Positions 11,799 through 23,196 of a stretch of 64,000 nucleotides of DNA are shown here, piece after piece. Position 1 is the stretch's first letter. Every line of letters starts with the position of its first letter. The position numbers were made by a program, and so were the translations under genes. The notes beneath the pieces were generated by a model. That model had not been told where the DNA came from. It worked only from the letters and a program-made list of their open reading frames with translations, and ran no database searches. This DNA comes from Sclerodactyla briareus (taxonomy: Eukaryota > Echinodermata > Holothuroidea > Dendrochirotida > Sclerodactylidae), in NCBI GenBank assembly GCA_026419785.1, contig JAODTK010003287.1:103357-167356 (forward strand), given 5' to 3'.

Positions 11799-12327
11799 GA
11801 GAGCCATTTCCAGGCATTCAAATAAAGTCATGTTCTCTGAAGCATTACTAACCCGTTGCCTTCAGTTGCACCACTTTAAGTTGAAAATGATCGGGGGGGG
11901 GAAACAATGGTAACTGAACCAGAAACCCTTGTATTGCATAGGTCATCTCCTGATTCAACATTTGATCGACCTGAAACTCGGCCAACATGTATGCCATAGA
12001 AAAATCTCAGATAGGGGTCTGGAAGTGGGCACCAACCACCATCATACTTGAGCATGCGCGCCAACTTCCAAGATTTTTTCCCCGAAGCTCGACAGATTGT
12101 ATGACACAGGGTGGATGTATGCTACAATCTGGTCTACACAAAGGTGGAGGGTCATCCAAAGCATTACATCATATTTATATAGATCCTCAGGCGAATAACC
12201 TTCTTGGCAATCAGTTGCTCCTCAATATCAAACGAGATCATGAAGATATTATGAACGTTGGCGGTTTACTATCAGCATTGAGTTTGTGAGGCAAATGGTT
12301 TTGCCTGATGTCCTGTATTCTCCTCAG

Positions 12328-12380
12328 AACCAGCTGCGATCAAGAAGAGGAGGAGCCAGAGAAACCGGAAATAATCCCCG
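12328..12380 (+). CDS. STAU: Candidate Staufen linker exon
   Basis: Strong acceptor (TCCTGTATTCTCCTCAG, ending 12327) and a GTAGCC donor at 12381. In the phase inherited from the 8202-8259 exon it reads EPAAIKKRRSQRNRK, a very basic string, then a stop near the 3' end. The frame without a stop instead reads DQEEEEPEKPEIIP. Given base errors elsewhere, either reading may apply. Its place just before the exon-like tandem array and the final exons fits the variable Staufen linker. Confidence 0.4.
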
Positions 12381-12394
12381 GTAGCCAACAGGCT

Positions 12395-14335
12395 CACAGA
12401 TACCGCATTACACCGGTCTGTTCCCCATTAGCCTGGGGTGTAAAGACGATACCACCACCCTTCCAGCAGCCACCACAGCCAACTCCACAGCCAAAGGTCC
12501 GATAGATAGATAGACAGACAAGAATGATACCTGCATTAACGCCTGGTCTGTTCATATGATGCCTGGTGTAAAGACTATACACACCCTTCCAGCAGCCACC
12601 CCAGCCCCCCCCCCAACCACAGCCAAAAGGTAAGTATTAGATAGACAACAACCGACAGATACCTGCATTACGCCTGGTCTGTTCCCCATGATGCGTTGAA
12701 GAGATACCACCACCCTTCCAGCCGCCAACACCGCCAAACTACACAGCCAAAAGGTAAGTATTAGATAGACAGACAAACAAACAGATACCTGCATTCGCCT
12801 GTCTGTTCCCCTGATGCCGGTAAAGACAATCCACCACCCTTCCAGCGCCACCCCAGCCACCCACCGCCCAACGGTAAGTATTAGATAGCAGACAAACAAC
12901 CGATACTGGCATTACGCCTGTCTGGTTCCCATGATAGGCCTGGTGTGAAGACGATCTACCACCACCCTTCCGCAGCCACCACAGCCAACTCCACAGCCAA
13001 GGTAAGTATTAATAACAGACAACACCGATACCTGTCTTACGCCTGGTCTGTTCCCCATGATGCCTGGTGTAAAGACATACCCCCACCCTTCCAGCAGCAC
13101 CACAGCCAACTCCACAGCCAAGTTACGTATTTCGATAGACAGACAAACAGACAGAACCGGCTTACGCCTGGTCTGTTCCCCATGATGCCTGGGTAAAGAC
13201 AATACCACACCCTTCCAGTCAACCACCACAGCCAACTCCACAGCCAAAGGTAGTATTAGATAAGACAGACAAACAGACAGTACCTCCTTTCAATTACGCC
13301 TGGTCCTTTTTCCCCCCCATTAGCCTTGTGTGAATACTATACCACCACCCTTCCACCATTACAGCCCGCTCCAAACAAAGCCCAAAAGTAATTATTATAT
13401 ATATATAACAGACAGATCGATACCTGGCTTACGCCTTGTCTGTTCCCTATGATGCCGGGTGATAAAGAACTATACCACCCCCTTCCAGCAGCCACCACAG
13501 CCAACTCCACAGCCACAAGGAAGTATTAGATAGATTAGAACAGACAGATGAGACCACTGGCATTACGCCTGGTCGTTCCCATATGTGCCCTGGTGTAAAA
13601 GACAATACCCCACCCCCTTCCAGCAACCACCATCAGCAACTCCACAGCCAAACGGTAAGTATTAGCTAGACAGACAAACAGACAGATACCTGGCATTACG
13701 CCTGGTCTGTTCCCCATGATGGCCTGTGTGAAGAACGATCCCAACCACCCTTCCATCCGCCACTCAGGGCACCTCCACAGACAAAAAGTAGAGTATTAGA
13801 TAGATAGACAGACGATGATACCTGGCATCACGCCTGGTCTGTTCCCTATGATGCCTGATGTAAAGACTAGAAACCACCACCATTCAGCAGCCACCACAGC
13901 CAACTACACAGCCAAAAGGTAAGTATTAGATAGATATACAGACAGATAGATACCTGCTTACGCCTGGTCGTTTCCCTATGATGCCTGTGTGAAAACTACC
14001 ACCACCCTTCCGCAGCCACTACGCCCAACCCCACGCCCAAAGGTACTACTAAGATAATAGACAGACAGATACCTGGCATTATGCAGGTCTGTTCCCCATG
14101 AGCCTGTGTAAAGACTATCCACCACCCTTCCAGCAGCCACCACAGCCAACTCCACAGCCACAAGGGTACGTATTAATCGATAGACAATGCCTGGCATTAC
14201 GCCTGGTCCTGTCCCCATGATGCCTGGGTGAAAAACTTCCACCACCCTTCAGCAGCCACTACAGCCAACTCCACAGCACAAGGTAAGGATTGATAGACAG
14301 ACAGATGGATTGTGGATTAATACCTGGTATCACCT
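12395..14335 (+). repeat. STAU: 15-copy ~128-bp tandem array of exon-like units
   Basis: Units recur near 12455, 12585, 12715, 12835, 12965, 13086, 13210, 13345, 13481, 13617, 13746, 13888, 14005, 14126 and 14246. Each has ACGCCTGGTCTGTTCCCCAT, then CCACCACCCTTCCAG (acceptor-like), then CAGCCACCACAGCCAACTCC and ACAGCCAAAAG, then GGTAAGTATTAG (donor-like), then a GATA/GACA-rich spacer. The 30-31 bases between acceptor and donor read as a Pro/Gln string (QPPQPTPQPK). About six units keep an exact GGTAAGT; others carry single-base changes there. The array sits in the Staufen intron ahead of the last two coding exons. Confidence 0.85.
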
Positions 14336-15042
14336 CTGGTCTGTTCCTACGCTTACCACTATCAACCATCCGCATATTGACAACAGGACCCCAAAGAGGA
14401 CAAGACGACCACGTATCTGGCCTCACCACTGGCCTGTTCCAACCTTATTCTGCAAAAATTAAGCTGCTAATTGAGGAACGTTGAAAAGAAAAGAAGGGCT
14501 ACGAGATAATTTACTGTATGTGAGATTTGTTGCATAAGGAGAGATTAAAGCGTCTTGGGTCTGACCAAGGCAAATTTGGGGTGGTGCGTAATTGATTCTT
14601 TGAATTCCCAAAACAGTCTGTAGCTTCGAGCCTTTCTTCTAATTACTGTTCTCATTTTTCAAATGTTACTAACAATAGGTTCCATTGTCTCAGCTTCATG
14701 GTTGAGTTGCAGAGTAGACATGTGGAAGTATTTCTTTTGCAGAGTCCAGAGTGATTAATGGGTGTCAAAGCCTCCTTCAAAATGCTGTTTGGTGGAGTGG
14801 TAATGGCTCTCTTGACTTGTTTTTCAGGAATTGTGGGGGAATTCTTTGTGTTCTGTTTTTCTTCTTCTTTGAGTTGTTGTGGTTTCAGTGTCGCTCATTG
14901 AGGACCCTGTTCCTTCCTGACCCTTTTCTACTGGAACTAAACTAAACATAAGTGTACCATCATAATAAAATCCTGTCTGAACTGCCATTCAGAAGCACTG
15001 GGTTTGCAACAGATGTTATGGTAGCATTCATCCTACTGCAAG
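14336..15042. other. STAU: Staufen intron, no further content identified
   Basis: Between the tandem array and the next coding exon I see no exon, repeat family member or RNA gene. A T-rich run near 14850-14880 is the only compositional feature. Confidence 0.45.
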
Positions 15043-15291
15043 GCCTGATCGAAGCCCCTGGGGCCCCCGTCTCCACCACCACCCACGTAGCCCCCAGGAA
15101 ACTGCAACCCACGCCCTGAGCGCAGACATCGCCAGCGAGCTACTGCTGACCAATCGCGTCCATGACGGGCGCAGACCATCCTCCAGTCAAAGAGCCTCCC
15201 CATACAGATGAAGTCGACCCGGCCCCAGCACATGCTCGAGTACATGGGGTCCGTGACAGGGCTAGACATCACTTTCACAGACTTTCCTCAG
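15043..15291 (+). CDS. STAU: Staufen, penultimate exon (linker and start of dsRBD5)
   Basis: Acceptor CTACTGCAAG ends at 15042; donor GTAAGT starts at 15292. Pieces read LIEAPGAPVSTTTHVAPRK, ALSADIASELLLTNRVHDG, AQTILQSKSLPIQMKSTRPQ and HMLEYMGSVTGLDITFTDFP. The second piece aligns with AMIARELLYGG of vertebrate Staufen, and the last with [20 protein letters not shown], the first strand of dsRBD5. Two frame changes (near 15118 and 15165) separate otherwise collinear matches, so one base is probably missing or added at each. The exon ends on a codon boundary, matching the start of the final exon. Confidence 0.85.
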
Positions 15292-16190
15292 GTAAGTGGC
15301 TGCATGACATGGGGATGGGGCAAGTGGTGGGGTTAGGATGGGGGAGGGGGGTTGGGGAGGAGTTGAAACAAGTATGTGAGTGGAACTGATTCAGTCAACC
15401 CTGAACATACATACCCATGCCGTAGTTTTCACTGCGCCTGCTTCAAAGTGGAAACGGAATGACCAAACCAAAACTCTACAGAAGTGCAGAGTAATCCAGG
15501 TGAGTGAGCGCAGGATGAATTACATAAAAACCATACAACATCGCAAAATCCCAGCTTAAATGCTCTAAAAAGTGGTGGTTTTCTTGGGGAAAACACAGGG
15601 AAGAGTGAAGAATGAATAGGAACTGGTGGTTGTAAACTGGCTGATTATGCATTAATATGCATTTCACAGGTGGAGTGGCCTTGGTTGTGTTGGGTTCATT
15701 CTCTCTAGGGGCACTCTAATCCTCCATTTTCATGACACAAGGAGCCAAGGCTCCACCATTGGGCTCTCCATTATGTTGGTTGTCTACCATTAACTAAGAG
15801 GTTAGGGTTATGAGGGGAAACGGCTTGGTAATGTCTGGGAGGGGGACCACTGGTATTATAATATGTGTATGTGGTATGCTATTGGTGTTCTTCTCTGCGT
15901 TCCTTCGTTCAACATGATTAGGAGGGTTCTTGTTTTAAACTCCCAATTTTTCGAATCCTTCGATACACTTACAGTCACTTACACCTGAAGTTATGGACTT
16001 TGACTTAAATCTCTGAAATTTGAAGGATGGGGAAACCAAGTCAGGACTCACGAAGCTTTCTCTAAAATGTATAGAGTTGATCAGGCTGTGCTATCAGTGG
16101 GATGAAATAGAGCATTTTGTAGTATTAGTAAGATGAGGTGGAGAGAATTCTTACCACCCATGACACATTATTCGTTTGTCTCCTCGTTAG

Positions 16191-16349
16191 AGCAAACCGG
16201 AGCGGAAAATTCATGACGAGGTCCGGATCTCGACGGAACCCCCTGTCCGCTTCCACGGGACCTCGCACTCAATGGACGCGGCCCACGACCTGGCGTCCCT
16301 CAGCGTCCTCCGCCTTGGCCGGGGGCCCCATGAGAGAGCACCAGGGTGA
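16191..16349 (+). CDS. STAU: Staufen, last exon with C-terminal dsRBD5 part and stop
   Basis: Acceptor TCTCCTCGTTAG ends at 16190. The exon is open for 52 codons to TGA at 16347-16349, in frame with the previous exon. It reads SKPERKIHDEVRISTEPPVR then FHGTSHSMDAAHDLASLSVL and a short RLGRGPHERAPG tail. The second piece matches vertebrate [20 protein letters not shown], the last strand and helix 2 of dsRBD5, which with its upstream swap motif mediates dimerisation in vertebrate Staufen-1. No frame error is visible. The tail after the helix is shorter than in human Staufen-1. The overlapping frame at 16138-16407 is a shadow. Confidence 0.88.
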   Translation, partial: SKPERKIHDEVRISTEPPVRFHGTSHSMDAAHDLASLSVLRLGRGPHERAPG

Positions 16350-18125
16350 TTCCCCCCAGTCACCCCCTGGTTCCAGCCGGGGAGGGGGCTCAGTACGCAA
16401 TAGGTGAATTCTCTGGAGGGAGGAGTTCGGGTTGTTTGCTTGATAGCCGAGGAGCGGTCGTGAACATGACCCTGTCACTGGTGTCGTTCAATTCCTTTGG
16501 ACAAATCTTCCAAAATGGAGGCACCATGCCGATTTTTGGACTACAGATCAATGTCCCGGCCTGAATGAAGCTAGCTCACAATCACAACTATGGCATCATA
16601 CACCCCTGCAGTAAGCGCACTTATGTAATTATCCTTGTAGCATTTACTGCGACAGTGATCTGCTCTATGGACCCGGCGGCTGCCATATAGCTCAGCTATA
16701 GCTTCAGCAGCCTAGGTGCCTGGGGCTAGTTGGTACTCCCATTTAACACCCTGCAGTCGGATTGTCTATGTATATTTCACTGCAGTGAAGCGAGGGCTTC
16801 TACAGCCTAGCTACTCAACTATTCACATGTGAAGCTGTACTCGTTACAGCTAGATTACATCATATAACAGTACACATTAACTACTGTGGGATTTGTGTAG
16901 TTCCGTGATGCATGATGGCAGATGTGGCTGTTGTAATCAATCAGATGCTAACTGTTGGTGGTTCTACAGCATTAACATGCATTATTGTCACAGGTGGCTG
17001 CAGTTGGTTACAGCTAAATAACGACAGATGACACAGTGTGCGCTGTAGCTGGGCTGCAGCATATCTGAGACTGCTGCAGCTTCAGTTTGATAATATCAAT
17101 AGCTTAGCTGCACCACAAAAGAAAACATGATTCACCACGATGCCCAGAGGCATGAAAAAGAAATTAGTTCTATCAGTGATTGCCTAAATATCCATAGCAA
17201 AAGGTATGGTTCATAGTGACTTCAGAATGTTCGGTCATGAGGTGGTTTGGTGACGTCAATGTCTCGCTCCCTCTTCGGCTTGGACTGCAAACACGTTGAT
17301 TCTTTTGCACCAGTTGATGCAGCGTTTCTTCTTTAAATGTTTTTTGTGGTGTTCAATTTGATGAGGTTAAATTTAAAGATTGGGTGGGTAGCATTTAGAG
17401 AAAAGTACAGCATAATAACAAAAGTATGTTTCTTCACTGATTTCTAGAGGCCTATATATTCAAGTTAGTTCTCACAGTAGATAACCTTTTTGAGTGTGAT
17501 TTTTTAGTATATAGTTGCTTGAATGGGAAAATTGTTAGTATTCTTTCCTACATGAAGCGTTTGTCTGAACAATAGTTGATACGTTCAGTTTAGGCTTCAT
17601 TCAGAGCATGTGGATAAGTTGATCTTTATAACTACATATAATCCTTCACTATGTTTGATTTCCCCTGGGAAGCGTTATTCCAGGGAGAGTGAGTTGTGTT
17701 ACAATTAATTTTGGGAAAATAAAAGGCATTCAAATGATTGTTATGTTGTATTTTTTAAACTACTTGTTCTTAGTTCCGAATGTAATTGCATTAATGAGTT
17801 TTGCAAAATGTTTTCTTAACAATTCACGTTAACTCCCACATCAAATTGAGCAACACAAAAAACGATCTTTTCGACTCATTTAATTTATTATTATATCAGG
17901 TTTTTTTTAGAGAATTGTTAATACCGAGTTTTTCACATTGGGTTTCGGGCATTTGGGTGGCCAGAAATTTTATTGACGTAACTCCAACAATCGATAACAA
18001 TTGGTCTTAATTGATAGTTTTGTGTGTGCAACATAGAACTGAATTCCACTCACAGAAAGGTTGATAACATGCATATTGAAGCTATTCTGTTGTGTTTCTA
18101 CTGAGAGTTGCAATTAGAGTGTTAG
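16350..18125. other. Staufen 3' UTR/intergenic sequence
   Basis: Follows the Staufen stop. An AATAAA occurs near 17717 and could serve as a poly(A) signal, but nothing links it directly to the gene. The stretch 16590-17090 is unusually rich in CAGCT, CTGCAG and GCTGCAG words, with many short inverted repeats. No coding sequence recognised. Confidence 0.4.
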
Positions 18126-18129
18126 CTGA

Positions 18130-18287
18130 CCGGACAATTTCCCCCGGGACAATTTCCACCCGGACAATTCCCAATCAACGGAATGTTTTTATGCTCAGAA
18201 TTAGGGTTAGGGTCTAAAGTTTAGGGTCACGTTCGGGTGGTGGGAATTGTCCGTGTGGGAGTTGTCCGGCAACGTGTTGTTAGTTAT
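18130..18287. mobile_element. Foldback MITE-like element with GGACAATT inverted repeats
   Basis: The left arm has CCGGACAATTTCCCCC, GGGACAATTTCCACC and CGGACAATTCCCAAT. The right arm has GGGAATTGTCCGTGTGGG and AGTTGTCCGG. The arms are inverted complements around a ~70-base centre holding TTAGGGTTAGGGTCTAAAG. The left end GTTAGCTGACCGG and right end CCGGCAACGTGTTGTTAG suggest termini. No transposase is encoded, so this would be non-autonomous. Confidence 0.65.
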
Positions 18288-19057
18288 TCCAAGTAGATGG
18301 GAAAATTACTGGGTGCCCATAACAAATGCAGACAGTGCATACTATTGGTCATTAAATGAATATGAAATGAATAGTGGGGGATGGGTGCAGGGACATACCA
18401 CTAGGGTGCGGAAATAGCCCACACATGGGGAAAACGTTCCCATGTTTAAAACGTTTCCATGTTTCTTCTTCGAGAATCCGTTACAAAACCTCAGTTTCTC
18501 AATTCATTTGTTCACATTTTCTCAACACGGCCTTCATTTCACAACTTTTGTTCTTCGGCAAGTCCAAGCACGACTTGTGAAAATTTTTTTCAGCAGAAAA
18601 AAAGTGAACAATATCTTTTGAAAACCCATTTCAAGTTTTGAATGCAGTCGTGATGGATGGAGGCGAACAGATGCGGCTTTGTCGTGGCTATAGAGCCTGC
18701 CTTCTATGCCCGGATGTTACTACATCACGCTTGAAGTATTGATGCGCTTGCCCAATGTTTCTATCAAAACACATGTCATCTCTTTTAGGCAGTTCTTCAA
18801 GTGATCTCACTGACCTTACACACTTGGATGTGCTGCCATGGCCAACACTTCAACACGCCTTGGAACCCACTCGGAGGCAGTGGATGGGGGCGGGGGGGAG
18901 GGGGGGGGTGCATGTAAACGAACCATCATAATTTTCTACTTCCTTTTTGGGACCTCCTTCGACTAGCCTAGAATCTGCATCATTCAGCGGGGGGAATTCC
19001 AAATGTGCGGATGCAGGGTGTAATACGAATGAAAAATCATCCAGCAAATGATATTTT

Positions 19058-19545
19058 CAGGTGGGAATTGAATGATTACAAAGTGAATAGGGTTCATTGA
19101 ATATTCAGAGGCATGAATATGGAAATTCTAATTGCTTTATAACGAGGGAGTTATTCCATTAAATCCTTTGGCCACCGAATGTTCTAACAGATGTAGTTTT
19201 TGTACCTCGGTGTGGTTCCATTTTACATTAGCCTTTTTCGCAAAATAGCCTCTCGCAATGCTTGGGGTCTAGCTCAGGGGGCAGTAGGCATCTTTGGAAG
19301 GCCAAATAGGAATGTCAGCAAATGTCAGTGAATATACAAAGTGAATAGTTCATGAAATTCAGAAGGCCCTGAATATGGAAATTCTAATTGCCTCTATACG
19401 GGGGAGTTATTCATAAATCCTTTGGAACAGGTGTACAGTGGTGGTTTTTGCTTCCCCGGTGCTGGTCATTTTACATAGCCTTTTCACGAATTAGCCTCTC
19501 GCAAATGTGTGTGGCTAGTTTCAGGGGGCCAAAGTAGGTATCGGT
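19058..19545. repeat. Tandem duplication of a ~255-bp unit
   Basis: Two adjacent copies, about 19065-19320 and 19322-19545. Both contain ACAAAGTGAATAG, a CATGAATATGGAAATTCTAA-type block, AGGGAGTTATTCATAAATCC (with small changes), CATTTTACATAGCC, GCCTCTCGCAA and a CTAG..TCAGGGGGC segment. Several small indels separate them. No coding potential seen. Confidence 0.75.
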
Positions 19546-22420
19546 ATAAATCATGTCACCACTCCGTAGTAGTCGGTTGATTGAAGTTCGTCACCAAATC
19601 TCTTGATGCCCCGTATATTTTTTGGCCTACTTTATGTATATTATGCTCAACATGATAGACAAGAATAGAATTCAGTAACAAAATATAAGAGAATGTTGAC
19701 ATGCGTTGTACTTTGTTGGCCCGAGTATCGTTTCTGATTTCGTGAGTGGGTAACATCCCTGGAGAGACATAGAAAAAAGGACACGAATTAGTGTCCGAAC
19801 AAAGTCCTTGTTCCAATTAGTCGGTCGGTGGTCACGGATGTGCACGCGTGTGCGACGGAATGACTAGTACGCTACTACTTTGGTGATGGTATGTTCTTGG
19901 GTTGTTAGAGAGGTCTCGGTTTGGGTCTCTCTGTCACCCTTGACCGCATCTCTCCCTCACCCCACCCCCCCCCCCACCTCTTCTAATTCTGACTGTCAGA
20001 CATGACCTTGAAAAGTTGGCTCTGTAGGTTTGAGTGTTCTTTTATTAGGGTTCATTGCAAGCAGGCATTCAGTTCCTGGATCAGTCCTCCCTTCAATCCA
20101 CACCTTTGACCTTTTTCATATTTGGCAGAGTGGCTTGCTCTCGTAGCTTCACACAAGATCATAAGTTCACATGTCCTCAGTTCAAGTTGTTTCTGGACAT
20201 CGGCCCCTCAGGTGAGGCAGTTTTAGCAGTGTGGCTTAGTGGTGATGTGACATCTTTGCAATGAGAATGGTCCCTAGAGCCCTCAAATTCTCTGTAACAA
20301 GACTTGGAGGAGACAACCACTCTCCTTTGCAGTTAAAATGGGATGCATGGTGAGAACTACAACCACATCTGTCCAAATAACGATGTACAACCGCATTTCA
20401 CTGGGATGCTGATCATATTCCCGATTTCCCTGCTGGCTTTTATCAACCACACATCATGTTTCTGCATGATGCCCCCACTGACCAGTGGTGTATCATTGTA
20501 GTATACTGTGGTAACAAACTGGGGTATTTGTGGCACACTGCGGAATGTAGTGTTAATCAAAATGCCACAGACCTCAGCGAGCACTGCATATCTAATTATC
20601 TGAACGCATGCCTATGTGTGTAATCAGCACCCAAACAGTAAGTATTTTTGCGACTACTCTTCATATACCAACAGTCTTCCACTTTAGTCCTGCTCCATGT
20701 GATCGAGGACTAAAATGTGTGCACAGCAGTCACAGGATGTTTTTCTAGCCGGTGCACTTGCAGATGACAACAAGCCGAGGGTAGGGGTCTGCACTTCATG
20801 GTTCTGATGGAATTTGCTGTTGGCTCCAACCCAGCTAGCTGATTGAGATTTGTGATGCCCATGTCATTTTAGCTATCCATCCAGTCTGTAAACTTTGCTG
20901 TTTGGGCCAACAGAAGTTTGGCATTGTAATCCCAACCGACTGGTTGCCCAATGTTTATAAAAAGATGGGCATGTACACCTAAAAGGTGCACAATGGGCCA
21001 AGTGGAAAAACGCTTCTTCTACAAATTTTGGGTGCACAGTCTATGGACGGTATCACAGCGTTCCTTGAATGAAATTTATGAAATTTCACCACAATGGTGC
21101 TTGAAATATACATTACAATTTCTTCAAAGTAATGGTCCTTGAGTAGAAAGCCATTGGGGGCGTGTTCGGGGAAATTCTGGGACAAGGGCCCATTAATATG
21201 AGAACGCCAAATCTTGTAACTCTGCATTTATTGCACAGTCCGTGTTCAACCATCTTGGTGATCAGCCAGCTCGGATGATAAGACTGCAGTGAGGCTTCAG
21301 GTCACACTCGGGGACAGTAACTTGGACTGCGAAGCTGCTGCAACCCATATTTTTGACATGGAGCCTAAACACCACATGATTTACTCAAATTGGAAACTTT
21401 TCATGAAATGCAATGAATATAATCAGTCTTTGGTGTTATTTTATTCTGCATTAAATGGGTTATCAATAGATGCGTCATCTGATGGTTATTAAAAATATAT
21501 ATACAACTTGATTGTCAATAGAAACTAGGTAACTTTTTTTTTATTGAATACCAAATGCTCCCAAAGAATAATGCAATACTTTGTCTTGCCTCAACGGAGG
21601 ATGGAGAAACATATGGCTCGCTTTGTTGTGAACAGGGTCTCTTTGAAACCATAATCTTAATCCAAATTTAATAATTATCAGAGTTATTGACATGATTACA
21701 CCAGGATACATAAGAATGAAGGACTAAGAGAAATAGGGGCAGATTACACGTTTGAATTTAATGTCACCTCTAGACACTAGAAAGTACCGTACTATCTACC
21801 AATCAACACAAGTAATCTATTGTCATGGTTATCTTGCGATCTACCCAACTGTAGGGTGGCCATGACGGAGGTAGGGCTTCAAGTGTGAATCAATTATTTC
21901 GTCGTGGAAGAGTCATGGGAATTTCATCGCAAAAAAAACCAGGCTGGATAAGTATGACTCAACAGCACTATATGATGTGCATCCAAAATCTGTGAGGAAC
22001 ACCACCCAAGGACGAACATTGACACAGTTGAGTGAACTAATGTAATCTGTAGGAGCAGCATTCTGCATTTTTAACATTATGGCTATATTGCTCTTCAATG
22101 GAAAAATATTATAGAAATGCCACAAGTGATGTTGTAACTTGTCAAAGCGGATGTTTGCTGTTGTTGATCTGACTCTTTTTTTCTTTAAGTCAGTTGAGAA
22201 TTCGGTGCAAGATGTCATAGAGGGTGGTCATAGAAATTGATTGCTCAGAAATCTCAGGAAATAGGAAGCGCTATGTGACTTTAGTCAGCTATGGTGTGTG
22301 TGGAGGCATATGAGATGTCGATGACTGACTAAAAGTCGCCCATGGGCATAGGAGCTGCATAGATAGGAGAGGTTATGTCGTATGAGTGTTTTGTAAAGCA
22401 AGATTCTGCTACTACCAAAA
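19546..22420. other. Intergenic sequence between Staufen and ADHFE1
   Basis: No gene supported on either strand. A C-run occurs at 19962-19977. Open frames in the interval show no family motif or splice context. Confidence 0.45.
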
Positions 22421-22421
22421 T

Positions 22422-22838
22422 TAGTAGAGTAGTGATCAGTGACACTTTAAAAAATATTCCAAAAATATTCCGGGGGTTCAAATTCCAGCGGTTCACCGGA
22501 CGATTTTCCCTGGGTGGTGCACGTGCAGTGCAATGGTTCGCTGTAAGGCAGTGATTTTCTGGGGTTACTTGGGTTTTGTAACATGGGATATTGCAATAAG
22601 TCTTGTCATGTTGGCTATGAGCCGTCCCACTTGAACAGGGTTCCACTCCTCCAGGTCCCAACGAAAGTGTCGGTCCTGGAGTCACTGATAGTCCTTTTCG
22701 GATGGGGAAGTAAAATGGCAGTCCGGGAGAAGGGTTTGGGATTGGTTACACACCGGCGTGGTTGACATCTGAGCACCAGTCAGAAGAGAAGGGGAGTTCA
22801 TCCACGATCAATACAGCGGGTTCCTAGATGAGCCTCAT
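22422..22838 (+). mobile_element. tRNA-derived SINE-like element, copy 1
   Basis: Starts with TAGAGTAGTGATCAGTGACA at about 22424-22445, then a T-arm-like GGGGGTTCAAATTCCAGCGG near 22472. The body has GGACGATTTTCCCTGGG, TTGCAATAAGTCTTGT, GGAGTCACTGATAGTCC and TTTTCGGATGGGG. It ends CATCCACGATCAA and GGGTTCCTAGATGAGCC. The same order of blocks appears on the minus strand at 28.88-29.33 and 30.33-30.79 kb. Homology among the three copies is clear by eye. Confidence 0.75.
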
Positions 22839-23110
22839 TTGGCTTACTGAAACACGTTAGAATCAAATGCAAGCTGAAATTAAGTTTGAGTGTAACAAGT
22901 ACAAATTCAACATTCCATTCATGTATCAAAAAATGCTAGTAACGATATCAAAATGAAACACCTCATCCATATATTACAATCAAGGGATTACCAGTTTGCT
23001 TATATTATCTCTCGTGAGGTTCCTTTCAGGCCAATTCCGATTCATTGGACTAGAATCACCAACTTGAGTTTCAACTCCTTTGGCATATTTTATGCCTAAT
23101 CTTACATTTT

Positions 23111-23196
23111 CTAATAGACCTTCAGGACCTCTCAAAAGCATAGCAAAGTTTCTCCTCCTCTGACTGGGGCCGGGGTGCCAGCACCGTGACTCTTTT
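23111..23196 (-). CDS. ADHFE1: ADHFE1, last exon
   Basis: On the minus strand an acceptor ATCCACAG precedes AAAAGAGTCACGG. The exon reads RVTVLAPRPQSEEE, then, across two indels, a LFERS segment and KVY with stop TAG (plus-strand CTA at 23111-23113). Human ADHFE1 ends with RVTKLAPRPQSEEDLAALFE and MKLY, so this is the C-terminus. One extra A at the 5' end and small indels in the last third break the frame. This closes the gene; the poly(A) site was not identified. Confidence 0.85.

Noticed and set aside
12395..14335. Regularly spaced array considered as a CRISPR
   Set aside because: Units are ~128 bp, repeat-to-repeat sequence is all homologous with no unique spacers, and the context is a eukaryotic gene.
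18195..18215. TTAGGGTTAGGG as an interstitial telomere
   Set aside because: Only two units, and they lie in the centre of a foldback element.
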